A stretch of DNA of 54,865 nucleotides from Peterkaempfera griseoplana (GTDB lineage: Bacteria; Actinomycetota; Actinomycetes; Streptomycetales; Streptomycetaceae). The translations under genes were made by a program, and so were the position numbers. Positions 18,741 through 26,683 of this stretch are shown here, one piece after another (the first letter of the stretch is position 1; the number at the start of each line of letters is the position of its first letter). The notes beneath the pieces are model-generated. The model saw only the letters and a list, made by a program, of their open reading frames with translations, made no database searches and was not told the origin of the DNA. Where the stretch lies: the NCBI RefSeq assembly GCF_001418575.1, contig NZ_LIQR01000109.1, positions 1-54,865 on the forward strand, read 5' to 3'.

Positions 18741-19742
18741 ATGGCCGCATCCCCAGACGTCATACCCGTGGCCTCCGTGCCACGGCCGAGGACCCCCGCC
18801 CCCGACGCCGAGCCGAAGCTCGTGCCCCGCCGCCACCTCGGCCGGCTGGCCGCCGCAGCGGCCGCCCTGCTGGTCCTCGGGATGGTGGTCAACTCCGTCG
18901 TCCGCAACCAGGCCTTCCAGTGGGACGTGGTCGGCCGCTACTTCACCACCACCGCCGTACTCGACGGGCTGCTGCTCACCCTCTGGCTGACCGCCCTCAC
19001 CATGGCACTGGGCTTCGTGCTCGGCACCCTGCTCGCCGTGATGCGGCTGTCCGCCAACCCGGTGCTGCGCACCCTGAGCTGGGGCTATGTGTGGATCTTC
19101 CGCTCCACCCCGATCCTGGTGCAGCTGCTCTTCTGGTTCAACATCGGCGCCCTGTACCCGACCCTGGGGTTCGGCATCCCGTTCGGACCCGAGTTCGTCA
19201 GCTTCCGGACGGTGAACCTGCTGGGCGCCACCGCCACCGCCGTGATCGGCCTCACCCTCCACGAGGCGGCCTACGCCGCCGAGGTGGTGCGCGGCGGCAT
19301 CCTCTCCGTGGACGGCGGACAGGTCGAGGCCGCCCAGGCGCTCGGACTGAGCAGGACCAGGGTGCTGCGCAGGATCGTCGTCCCCCAGGCGATGCGGTCC
19401 ATCGTCCCCACCGCCGGGAACATGCTGATCGGCACCCTCAAGGGCACCAGCATCGTCAGCGTGCTGGCCGTCCAGGACCTGCTCTACTCCGTGCAGCTGG
19501 TCTACAACCGCACCTACCAGGTGATCCCGCTGCTGATGGTGGCCACCCTCTGGTACGTCGCGATCACCAGCGTGCTCGGCATCGGCCAGTTCTACGTCGA
19601 GCGGCACTATGCGCGCGGCGCCACCCGCGACCTGCCGCCGACTCCGCTGCAACGGCTGCGCGGACAGGCCGCCGCGGTGCGCGCCCGGCTGCGCACCGCC
19701 ACCGCCGCCGACGCCGAGGTCCGCCTGGACGGTGACCGGTGA
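18741..19742 (+). CDS. ABC transporter permease 2 (amino-acid type)
   Basis: 333 aa from the ATG at 18741, which has GGAGG 7 nt upstream. The layout matches permease 1: a cytoplasmic start, LLVLGMVVNSVVRN, then the core TLWLTALTMALGFVLGTLLAVMRLSANPV and the EAA loop EAAQALGLSRTRVLRRIVVPQAMR. Both permeases share the block LLMVATxWYxxxTxxLxIxQxYVERxxARGA. No ATPase gene accompanies it on this strand, so it presumably pairs with the ATPase at 13591. Confidence 0.92.
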   Translation: MAASPDVIPVASVPRPRTPAPDAEPKLVPRRHLGRLAAAAAALLVLGMVVNSVVRNQAFQWDVVGRYFTTTAVLDGLLLTLWLTALTMALGFVLGTLLAVMRLSANPVLRTLSWGYVWIFRSTPILVQLLFWFNIGALYPTLGFGIPFGPEFVSFRTVNLLGATATAVIGLTLHEAAYAAEVVRGGILSVDGGQVEAAQALGLSRTRVLRRIVVPQAMRSIVPTAGNMLIGTLKGTSIVSVLAVQDLLYSVQLVYNRTYQVIPLLMVATLWYVAITSVLGIGQFYVERHYARGATRDLPPTPLQRLRGQAAAVRARLRTATAADAEVRLDGDR

Positions 19743-21730
19743 GCACCCCGAGGGCCGCCACCCTGGTCATCGTCGGCGCCGGCCCGCGCGGCACCGGCCT
19801 GCTGGAGCGGATCGCCGCCAACGCCCCCGAACTGCGGCCCGACCAGCCCCTGCACATCCACCTGGTCGACCCCCACCCGCCGGGACCCGGCCGTGTCTGG
19901 CGCCATGAGCAGTCGCCGCTGCTGCGGATGAACTCCATGGCCGAGGACGTCACCATGTTCACCGACGAGTCCTCCACCGTCGAGGGCCCGGTGCGGCCGG
20001 GCCCCTCACTGGCCGAGTGGGCCGGGCAGTTCTCCGGCCGTTCGCCCCGCCACGAGCCGTACGCCGAGCCCGACGACCCCGACGTCCTCGCCGAACTCCG
20101 CTCACTCGCCCCCACCGACTTCCCCACCCGCCGTGCGCAGAGCGCCTACCTCGACTGGGTGTTCCGCCGTACGCTGCGTGAACTGCCGCCGCACATCACC
20201 GTGCAGTGGCACCGCGCCACCGCCACGGCCGTCACCGGCCCCGCCGACGGACCGCAGCAGGTCCGGCTGGCCGGGCGGGCCGCGCCGCTGGACGCCGACG
20301 CCGTCGTCCTCACCCAGGGCCACCTGGACGCAGCACCCGGCGCCGGGCACCGCGCCCTGGCCGACTTCGCCGCCCGCCACGGCCGCTTCTACCTCCCGCC
20401 GGAGTTCTCCGCCGACGCCGACCTCTCCGCGCTGCGGCCGGGGGAGCAGGTGGTGCTGCGCGGGTTCGGACTGGCCTTCGTGGATCTGACGGTGCTGCTC
20501 ACCGAGGGCCGCGGGGGCACGTACCGCACCGGGCCGGACGGCGAGCTGACCTATCTGCCCTCCGGCCGCGAACCGGTGCTCCACGTCGGCTCACGGCGCG
20601 GCGTCCCGTACCACTCCAAGACCGGCTACCGGCTGCAGGGCCCGCCCGCCCCGCTGCCCCGCTACTTCGGCGGCGCCGCCGTCGACGCCCTGCTCGCCAC
20701 CGACGGGCCGCTCGACCTGCGGCGCGACCTGTGGCCCCTGATGGCGAAGGAGATCGGCTTCGGCCACTACCACGAGCTCTTCCACGCCCATGCCGAGCGC
20801 ACCGCCCTCCCCTGGGAGGAGTTCCTCGCCGCCTACGACCGCCTCGACTGGTACTCCCCGGCTCTCGGCGCACTGGTCTCGGCCGCGGTGCCCGACCCCG
20901 CCGACCGGCTGGACCTCGACGCCCTCGACCACCCCCTGGCCGGGCTCGCCTTCCCCACACCCGAGGCCTTCCAGGAGCACCTGCGCGACCACATCGCCCG
21001 GGACGTCGAACGCCGCGCCGACCCGGCCCACAGCGCCGACCTGGGGGCCTTCCTCGCGCTGCTCTCACTCTTCGGCCAGCTGCCCCGGGTGCTCGCCTCC
21101 GGCAGGCTCACCGCCCACTCCATCGCCCACCAGGTGGACGGCTGGTGGTTCGGCTTCTTCAGCTATCTCGCCTCCGGGCCGCCCGGCTTCCGGCTGCGTG
21201 AGCTGCTGGCCCTCTCCCGGGCCGGCGTGGTCCGCTTCCTGGGGGCGGACATCCAGGTCCGGGCCGACGAGGCCACCGGCACCTTCGTCGCCTCCAGTCC
21301 CTCCGTGCCCGGCCACACGGTCCGGGCCACCGCGCTGATCGAGGCGTACCTGCCCGGCGCCTCCCTGCACCGCACCCGCGACCCGCTGCTGCGGCAGCTG
21401 CACTCCGCCGGCGCGGTCACCGAGGACGTCGTCTCCGACGACACCCACACCCACCGCTCCGGCCTGCTCAGCATCGTCCCCGCCGACGGGCGCGTCCTCG
21501 ACCCGGCCACCGGCCCGCATCCCCGCCGCATCGCCCTGGGCGCCCACACCAACCTCCGCGCCGCGGCGGCCTTCGCCCGTCCGCGCAGCGACTCACCCGG
21601 CTTCCGGCAGAACGACGCAGCCGCCCGCGCCCTGCTCCGGTGCATGGCCGCCCTCCGTCCGGGGCGCGGCCCAGCGGACGGGGACGGCGTGGGCAGGCCG
21701 CAGGCCCGGACGACGGTGCCGGCCGGATGA
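19739..21730 (+). CDS. FAD/NAD(P)-binding protein (NAD_binding_9-like)
   Basis: 663 aa. The N-terminal dinucleotide fold reads VIVGAGPRGTGLLERIAANA (GxGxxGxG type), followed by HLVDPHPPGPGRVWRHEQSPLLRMNSMAEDVTMF, typical of the large FAD/NAD(P)-binding family (NAD_binding_9-like). The middle holds EQVVLRGFGLAFVDL, a second Gly-rich segment. The GTG start overlaps the permease 2 stop (GTGA). The family resembles flavin-dependent N-hydroxylating or Baeyer-Villiger monooxygenases, but few members are characterised. Next to an SsuD-like enzyme and transporter it may oxidise the imported nutrient or supply redox equivalents (inference). Confidence 0.85.
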   Translation: MSTPRAATLVIVGAGPRGTGLLERIAANAPELRPDQPLHIHLVDPHPPGPGRVWRHEQSPLLRMNSMAEDVTMFTDESSTVEGPVRPGPSLAEWAGQFSGRSPRHEPYAEPDDPDVLAELRSLAPTDFPTRRAQSAYLDWVFRRTLRELPPHITVQWHRATATAVTGPADGPQQVRLAGRAAPLDADAVVLTQGHLDAAPGAGHRALADFAARHGRFYLPPEFSADADLSALRPGEQVVLRGFGLAFVDLTVLLTEGRGGTYRTGPDGELTYLPSGREPVLHVGSRRGVPYHSKTGYRLQGPPAPLPRYFGGAAVDALLATDGPLDLRRDLWPLMAKEIGFGHYHELFHAHAERTALPWEEFLAAYDRLDWYSPALGALVSAAVPDPADRLDLDALDHPLAGLAFPTPEAFQEHLRDHIARDVERRADPAHSADLGAFLALLSLFGQLPRVLASGRLTAHSIAHQVDGWWFGFFSYLASGPPGFRLRELLALSRAGVVRFLGADIQVRADEATGTFVASSPSVPGHTVRATALIEAYLPGASLHRTRDPLLRQLHSAGAVTEDVVSDDTHTHRSGLLSIVPADGRVLDPATGPHPRRIALGAHTNLRAAAAFARPRSDSPGFRQNDAAARALLRCMAALRPGRGPADGDGVGRPQARTTVPAG

Positions 21731-21815
21731 CCGGTCGCGGATCCCCTTCCGTGGAGAGTGTCTGGCGATCACTCACCCTCTCGGCGTGGGTAGGGGGCAT
21801 CCGCTGACGGCGCGG

Positions 21816-21830
21816 TAGCTTGGGCGCGTG
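21816..21830 (+). promoter_or_regulatory. Possible leaderless promoter
   Basis: TAGCTT at 21816-21821 is followed by exactly 6 nt and then GTG at 21828, the spacing seen in actinobacterial leaderless transcripts. No clear -35 is present. Confidence 0.4.
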
Positions 21831-22550
21831 GCTGCCGACGGCCTCCCGCACTACGGGCAGGACCTGAGCGAAGCACGGACCATCTCAGGACCTTCGGGCA
21901 GGAGCGGGCGGATGAGCCGGATCCCCAGCGCGGCCGCGCGGCGCCGGCGGCTGCGCTTCGACGGCTGGATCGCGGGCGTGGGCACCTCCTCGGGAACGCG
22001 CATCGTGCTGGGGCACTGGCCGCGGTCGCCGTTCGGGCCGTTCAGCGATGTGATGGTCGAGCGGGTGGACGGAGAGCGGCTGCTGCTGGCCCCCACACAG
22101 GAGACGGCCGACTTCGTCCGGGCGACCTACACCTTCGACACGGTCCGGGTGGTGCCGGTCGAGGTGACCGCCGGCGCCGACGTCTGGACCGTCCGGGCGG
22201 GGACACTGGACCTGCGCTTCACCACCGGGCGACGAGGGCCCCTGGGGTGTCTGCTGCGCGCCGTACCGGGGGTGCTCGCCCGCCGTCCGGCCTTCAGCGC
22301 GCTGACGGACCGGCCCGCCCGGGTGCTGCTGGCCGGTGTGCGGACCCGCGGCAGCGCCGGCGGGGGCCGCCGGGAGTGGTACTGCGCCCGGGACCTGCAG
22401 CCGATCCGGACGGTGTCGGCGGTTTTCGAGGGCATCGGCCTCGGAGGGATCGCGCCGGTCGAGCCGCCCGTCCGTTTCGGCTTCGGTTCGGTGCCGAGGA
22501 AGCCGGCCCTCACCAGGGTCACCACGGTGGTGGCGCTGGGCCCGGAGTGA
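21828..22550 (+). CDS. Conserved protein of unknown function
   Basis: 240 aa from the GTG at 21828 (leaderless candidate), or 212 aa from the ATG at 21912, which has AGGAG 7 nt upstream. I do not recognise a family. It is soluble and beta-rich, with blocks FDGWIAGVGTSSGTRIVLGHW, SPFGPFSDVMVER, and a middle segment TAGADVWTVRAGTLDLRFTTGRRGPLG. The C-terminus has ARDLQPIRTVSAVFEGIGLGG. The codon pattern is normal for the region. It stands alone between the FAD protein and the SDR gene. Confidence 0.75.
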   Translation: MAADGLPHYGQDLSEARTISGPSGRSGRMSRIPSAAARRRRLRFDGWIAGVGTSSGTRIVLGHWPRSPFGPFSDVMVERVDGERLLLAPTQETADFVRATYTFDTVRVVPVEVTAGADVWTVRAGTLDLRFTTGRRGPLGCLLRAVPGVLARRPAFSALTDRPARVLLAGVRTRGSAGGGRREWYCARDLQPIRTVSAVFEGIGLGGIAPVEPPVRFGFGSVPRKPALTRVTTVVALGPE

Positions 22551-22624
22551 CCGGGTGAGGGGCTTGCGGCGGCGGGCCGCGGGTGGCGGCCTCATCCGCT
22601 GATCACCAGCCCACCGGACGCCGC

Positions 22625-22655
22625 TTGACCTTGCCGCTGACGGCAGGGTTGAACG
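22625..22655 (+). promoter_or_regulatory. MerR-type operator/promoter of the SDR-merR operon
   Basis: TTGACC (-35, 22625-22630) overlaps the inverted repeat ACCTTGCCG-CTGA-CGGCAGGGT (22628-22649, one mismatch). The likely -10 is around 22650-22655, a 19-nt spacing. A dyad between widely spaced -35 and -10 elements is the hallmark of MerR-activated promoters, and the merR gene is the next gene in the operon. Confidence 0.7.
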
Positions 22656-22664
22656 ATGTCCGGC

Positions 22665-23426
22665 ATGGACACCAACACCGCACCCCGGATCACCCCGATC
22701 GTCGCCGTCACCGGGGCCGGTACCGGGATCGGCCGGGCCACCGCCCGCGCCTTCGCCGCCGAGGGCGCCCATGTCCTCGCCGTCGGCCGGCGGGCCGCAC
22801 CGCTCCACGAGACCGCCGCCGGACACGACCGGATCACCCCGCTGGCCGCCGACATCACCGCCGACGGCGGACCCGAGCTGGTCGTCCGGACCGCGCTGGA
22901 GACGCACGGCCGGCTGGACGTGCTGGTCAACAACGCCGGCATCGTCCGCAGCGGAGCCCTCGGCACGCTCACACCGGAGGCGATCGCGCCGCAGATCGCC
23001 ACCAACCTGATCGCACCCGTCCTGCTGGCCCAGGCCGCCCTGCCGTCGCTGGAGGCGTCCGGCGGAGTGATCGTCAACGTGAGCACCTCGGTGGGCCAGC
23101 GGGCCTGGCCGGGCAGTTCCGTCTACGCGGCGACCAAGACCGCACTGGAGACGCTGACGCGCAGCTGGGCGGTCGAACTGGCGCCCCGCGGTATCCGAGT
23201 GGTGGCGGTCGCGCCGGGCGCGATCGACACCCCGATCGGCGAGCACCAGGGACTGACGCCTGAACGGATGGCCGCGGTGCGGGAGTGGCAGCTGGCGCAC
23301 ACCCCGCTGCGCCGGATCGGCCGGCCGGAGGAGGTGGCCTGGGCGATCACCCGGCTTGCCGCACCGGCCGCGTCGTTCGTCACCGGGGTGGTGCTCCCGG
23401 TCGACGGCGGGGCGGTCGTGGCGTGA
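22665..23426 (+). CDS. Short-chain dehydrogenase/reductase (SDR)
   Basis: 253 aa. The nucleotide-binding motif is TGAGTGIG (residues 16-23), followed by NNAG, a catalytic Ser in IVNVSTS, and YAATK. The C-terminal PEEVAWAITRLAAPAASFVTGVVLPVDGG is standard for classical SDRs, so the fold and active site are complete. I chose ATG 22665 over ATG 22656 because the MerR-type promoter would start transcription close to 22665, making it nearly leaderless. The MerR gene overlaps or directly follows its stop. The substrate is unknown. Confidence 0.9.
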   Translation: MDTNTAPRITPIVAVTGAGTGIGRATARAFAAEGAHVLAVGRRAAPLHETAAGHDRITPLAADITADGGPELVVRTALETHGRLDVLVNNAGIVRSGALGTLTPEAIAPQIATNLIAPVLLAQAALPSLEASGGVIVNVSTSVGQRAWPGSSVYAATKTALETLTRSWAVELAPRGIRVVAVAPGAIDTPIGEHQGLTPERMAAVREWQLAHTPLRRIGRPEEVAWAITRLAAPAASFVTGVVLPVDGGAVVA

Positions 23427-23455
23427 TAGGACTTGCACCCGGGAGGGCGGAGCGG

Positions 23456-23827
23456 GTGCGGATCGGTGAGTTGGCCACGGCGACCGGGGCGACCGCCCGT
23501 GCGCTGCGCCACTACGAGCAGGCGGGGCTGATCTCTTCGGAGCGGGCCCCCAACGGTTACCGCGTCTACGACGAGCGGGTGGTGGTGCGGGTCCGCAACA
23601 TCCGCCACCTCCTGGCCGCCGGACTCACCCTGGACGACGTGCGGGTCTTCCTGCCGTGTCTGGACGGAGACGTGACGACGGCGCCGCCGTCCGACCGGGG
23701 CCTCCGGGTCGCGGTGGAGCGGCTGGCGGTCCTCAACGAACGCATCGCGGCCCAGACCGCGGTCCGGGACCGCCTCCAGGCCGCACTGCGGCAGAGAGCC
23801 GGAGGCGGGATCCGGCCGGTGGCCTGA
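23456..23827 (+). CDS. MerR-family transcriptional regulator
   Basis: 123 aa. It starts with the canonical MerR HTH VRIGELATATGATARALRHYEQAGLISSERAPNGYRVYDE. A short dimerisation helix and NERIAAQTAVRDRLQAAL coiled coil follow, with no large effector domain and no obvious Cys metal site. GTG at 23456 was preferred because GGGAGG lies upstream and the HTH begins immediately; GTG 23423 overlapping the SDR stop is an alternative. It is expected to act at the 22625-22655 operator. Confidence 0.9.
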   Translation: MRIGELATATGATARALRHYEQAGLISSERAPNGYRVYDERVVVRVRNIRHLLAAGLTLDDVRVFLPCLDGDVTTAPPSDRGLRVAVERLAVLNERIAAQTAVRDRLQAALRQRAGGGIRPVA

Positions 23828-23923
23828 CCGCCCGCCTCACTGCAGGGGCCGAGCGGTTTCCGGCCCCGGCGGCAGCCGTCGAGGGGTCGATCGAGGCGCG
23901 GACCGGACGAGGTTGGCGGTCAC

Positions 23924-24523
23924 TCACCCGTGGCGTTCGGCCGACACGCCCCTGAGGAAGACCGAGATGGCGTCGTCGATCAGCGTCTCGCCCTGGGACA
24001 CCGTGATCCGCCGGGACGTCACGAGCGTCGAGATGCCCTGGACCGTCGCGGACAGCAGCAGGGTCAGCCGGCCGACGTCGCTCCGGTCGTACGCGCCCGC
24101 TTCCACACCCGCGTCCATGATGCCGGTCATGACGCCGAAGAGGCGTTCCGCGGCGCTGCGGACCGCTTCCGGGGGACCGTCGGCCTTGGTCGCGAACATG
24201 AGGTCGAGCAGTGCCGGGTCCCGCTCGGCGAACCTCAGGTATGCCGAGGCCGCCGCGTGGAGGGTGCGGGCATGGTCCGCGGGCACCTGTGAAACGGCCT
24301 CGCGGATCTGGTCGGCGAGCCGGACGAAGCCCCGTTCCGCGAGCGCGTCGAGCAGGGCCTTCCGGTCGACGAAGTGGCTCCGGGGGGCTCCGTGACTGAC
24401 GCCCGCCTCACGCGCCAGTTCCCTGAGGGACAGCGCGTCGATCCCGCGCTCCCGAAGCACCGCCTCCGCCTGTTCTAGCAGCACGGCACGGAGGTTGCCG
24501 TGGTGGAAGGGCCTGTGGGACAT
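23924..24523 (-). CDS. TetR-family transcriptional regulator
   Basis: 199 aa. The N-terminal HTH reads AEAVLRERGIDALSLRELAREAGVSHGAPRSHFVDRKALLDALAERGF, typical of the AcrR/TetR group. The rest is a helical ligand-binding domain of normal size (WHG-like: ADHARTLHAAASAYLRFAERDPALLDLMF). AGGATG is near the ATG. It is divergent from the dehydrogenase at 24643 and probably represses it through the tandem 18-bp repeats between them. Confidence 0.92.
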   Translation of the reverse strand: MSHRPFHHGNLRAVLLEQAEAVLRERGIDALSLRELAREAGVSHGAPRSHFVDRKALLDALAERGFVRLADQIREAVSQVPADHARTLHAAASAYLRFAERDPALLDLMFATKADGPPEAVRSAAERLFGVMTGIMDAGVEAGAYDRSDVGRLTLLLSATVQGISTLVTSRRITVSQGETLIDDAISVFLRGVSAERHG

Positions 24524-24542
24524 GGCTGCATCCTACTGAAAG

Positions 24543-24578
24543 TAGACGTTGACTAGTTTCTAGACGCTGCCTAGTCTC
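24543..24578. promoter_or_regulatory. Tandem 18-bp operator overlapping a strong promoter
   Basis: Two direct 18-bp copies (24543-24560 and 24561-24578) share TAGACG(T/C)TG(A/C)CTAGT. They contain the promoter TTGACT (24549-24554)-N17-TAGTCT (24572-24577) for the plus-strand dehydrogenase. Bound TetR would cover both hexamers. The AT-rich sequence stands out from its surroundings. Confidence 0.7.
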
Positions 24579-24642
24579 GCTGGTGCGTTCATGCGACCCG
24601 ACGACCCAGGCGAGCGGCCTGGCAACGGAAAGAGGCCCGGAG

Positions 24643-25704
24643 ATGACCCGTCAGAACACCGCGCTGTGGCTGCCGAGGCGAGGTGCGCGCTTCGAGGTGG
24701 GCCCCGCTCCCTACACGCCTCCGGCGGCGAACGAGGTCGTCGTCCGCGTACGGGCGATCGCTGTGAACCCCATCGACGGCATCCCCGGCTTCCTGTACCG
24801 CCTGGCCCTGCCCTGGCTGACCTTTCCGGCCGTCGTGGGCTCGGACGTCGCCGGTGAAGTCGTCGAGACCGGTTCGGGCGTGACACGGCTCCGGCCGGGC
24901 GACCGCGTCCTCGGGCACGCGTTCGGCGTCGACAAGTCGCAGAACCGCGCAGCCGAGAGCGCCTTCCAGCACTACGCCGTGCTCATGCAGCACATGGTCG
25001 CCCCCATCCCCGACTCGCTGCCCTTCGCACAGGCGGCGGTGCTCCCGCTGGCCCTCTCCACCGCCTCGACCGGCATGTTCCAGCAGGACCACCTGGGGCT
25101 GGCGATCCCAGGTGCGCCGGACCTCTCCCAGCCCGTCGACCGGTCGGAGACGGTGCTCGTATGGGGCGGTTCGACAAGCGTCGGGGCCAATGCGATCCAG
25201 CTCGCCCGCAGTGCGGGCTACCAGGTCGTGACCACCGCCTCACCGCACAACTTCGACTACGTCCGATCCCTGGGCGCCGCCGCGGCAGTCGACCGCAGCA
25301 GTCCCACGGCCGTCGAGGAGATCGTGGAACGCATCGGCGGCAGCCCGCTCGCCGGCACGCTCGCGATCGGATCCGGATCCCTCACGAAGACGATCGCTGT
25401 CGCAGCCAGGACCACGGGCAGCAAACGGATCGCCTCCGCCCAGCCTGCCCTGTTCACACGCATCACCGCACGGCGCGCGCGACGGCTCGGGGTGCGGGTG
25501 AGCAGCATCTGGGGCGGCACTCTCAAGGACAACGAGGTCGGACCGGCGATCTACGTCGGCTTCCTGCCGGGCGCGCTCTCCACCGGCGCCTACCGCGCCG
25601 CACCGGACGCGACCGTCGTCGGCCACGGGCTTGCACACATCCCGGACGCGTTGCGGCAGCTCAAAAACGGCGTCTCCGCGCAGAAGCTCGTCGTCACCGT
25701 CTGA
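24643..25704 (+). CDS. Zinc-independent alcohol dehydrogenase/quinone reductase (MDR)
   Basis: 353 aa from the ATG at 24643, preceded by an AGAGG site. The GroES-like N-terminal domain contains NEVVVRVRAIAVNPIDGIPGF and VVGSDVAGEVVETGSGVTRLRPGDRVLGHAFG. The Rossmann segment is VLVWGGSTSVGANAIQLARSAGYQVVTTASPHNFDYVRSLGAAAAVD. The catalytic zinc ligands of classical ADHs are missing, placing it with the enoyl-reductase/quinone-oxidoreductase or ToxD-like branch of the MDR superfamily. It is regulated by the divergent TetR gene. Confidence 0.9.
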   Translation: MTRQNTALWLPRRGARFEVGPAPYTPPAANEVVVRVRAIAVNPIDGIPGFLYRLALPWLTFPAVVGSDVAGEVVETGSGVTRLRPGDRVLGHAFGVDKSQNRAAESAFQHYAVLMQHMVAPIPDSLPFAQAAVLPLALSTASTGMFQQDHLGLAIPGAPDLSQPVDRSETVLVWGGSTSVGANAIQLARSAGYQVVTTASPHNFDYVRSLGAAAAVDRSSPTAVEEIVERIGGSPLAGTLAIGSGSLTKTIAVAARTTGSKRIASAQPALFTRITARRARRLGVRVSSIWGGTLKDNEVGPAIYVGFLPGALSTGAYRAAPDATVVGHGLAHIPDALRQLKNGVSAQKLVVTV

Positions 25705-25718
25705 ACGTCCGTGAGGCG

Positions 25719-25743
25719 AAGGGCCGGCCGGGGGCCGGCCCTT
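25719..25743 (+). terminator. Hairpin after the MDR gene
   Basis: A perfect 11-bp stem (25719-25729 with 25733-25743) with a GGG loop, 15 bp past the dehydrogenase stop. Confidence 0.8.
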
Positions 25744-26683
25744 CCGGCCGACCGGAACGGAGGGACTCGACCGCCGGCGGGCGGGCCCGGGCCGCAGAGC
25801 CGGTCGGGGCGCTGCCCGGCAGTGGCGTCCGGCAGTGGCGGACCGCTGATCCAGGTCGCGGAAGCCGTGCCGGAGCGGGCGATCGACGGTGACTCCTCCC
25901 TCTGGCGCTTCCCGCGGCGTGGCGCAGCCGAGGCCGGGCGCCGCACCTCGCCGTCGTGCGCGATGCTCCGCCCTCCGACCTGGTCGATGATCCGTTCGCC
26001 CGCTCGTGCAGCAACTGGGGCGAAGCGCCCCTCCGCAGGGTCCGGAGCCCGTACCGGCGTTGGGACGGAGCCGCCCCCTGCGGCGCGGATCGCAGGGGGC
26101 GACGCGGGTCGCCGAGTGCGGCGGCCGAGCGGTGAAGGCCCGGTGTGCGCCCGCGCCGATCATCTCCGCGCTGGTTGCGGCCCACCCTGTGCTCGGGTGC
26201 CGTTCCGGGCTGCCGGATCGCGCCCGCGTCCGAACACCGGTGCCGCTGACGTGCCCGGTCGGGTCGGGGCGACGGCCTTCGGCGGGCTGCTCGGACGGCT
26301 GCGGTGGGCCGGGATCGTGCCCCCGTCGTCACCGGTGTGATCGCGCCGGGCACGGGCTGCGCGCGCCGACCCCGGATGGCCGCCACGAGCGTCGGCGCCC
26401 CCGGGAGCGGCTGGCGGCCGGGGTCTGCTGCGGACGCCCGTGCTGGCCCGCTCCGTTCAAGCGGCAACTTTTCGGCCGTCGACCGGCCGTGCGCCATGCC
26501 TGGTTCACACGGCATTTCCGGACGAGCCGCTTACTGGGCCAAGTTGTACAGCCAACTGGACCGTGCTGGGCGCGCGTGGCACCGCCGCACCCGTGACCAG
26601 CGTTTCACCGCCGGGCCGATGCGCCGGCCCGGCTGTCCGGCCCGCGCGCCCCGCCCGGACCGGACGGAGAGGACTCGTCACCC
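25744..26683. other. 940-bp stretch without a convincing gene
   Basis: Open frames exist on both strands, but their translations are Arg/Pro/Gly-rich, lack any family motif and overlap each other, as expected from GC-rich non-coding DNA. The last 250 bp (26450-26600) is less GC-rich and probably holds the promoter of the EEP-PLC unit. A small dyad AGTTG-N6-CAACT lies near 26552. An eroded gene remnant is possible but not supported. Confidence 0.5.

Noticed and set aside
16979..19735. 918-codon plus-strand open frame across the monooxygenase and permease region
   Set aside because: It runs antisense to the LLM gene and out of frame with permease 2; no domain is visible.
25711..26596. Possible hypothetical genes in the gap
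   Set aside because: Overlapping frames on both strands with low-complexity Arg/Pro translations, no ribosome site and no domain.
26440..26683. PHO boxes upstream of the EEP-PLC unit
   Set aside because: GTTCACA and GTTTCACC fragments occur, but no 11-bp direct repeats in register.
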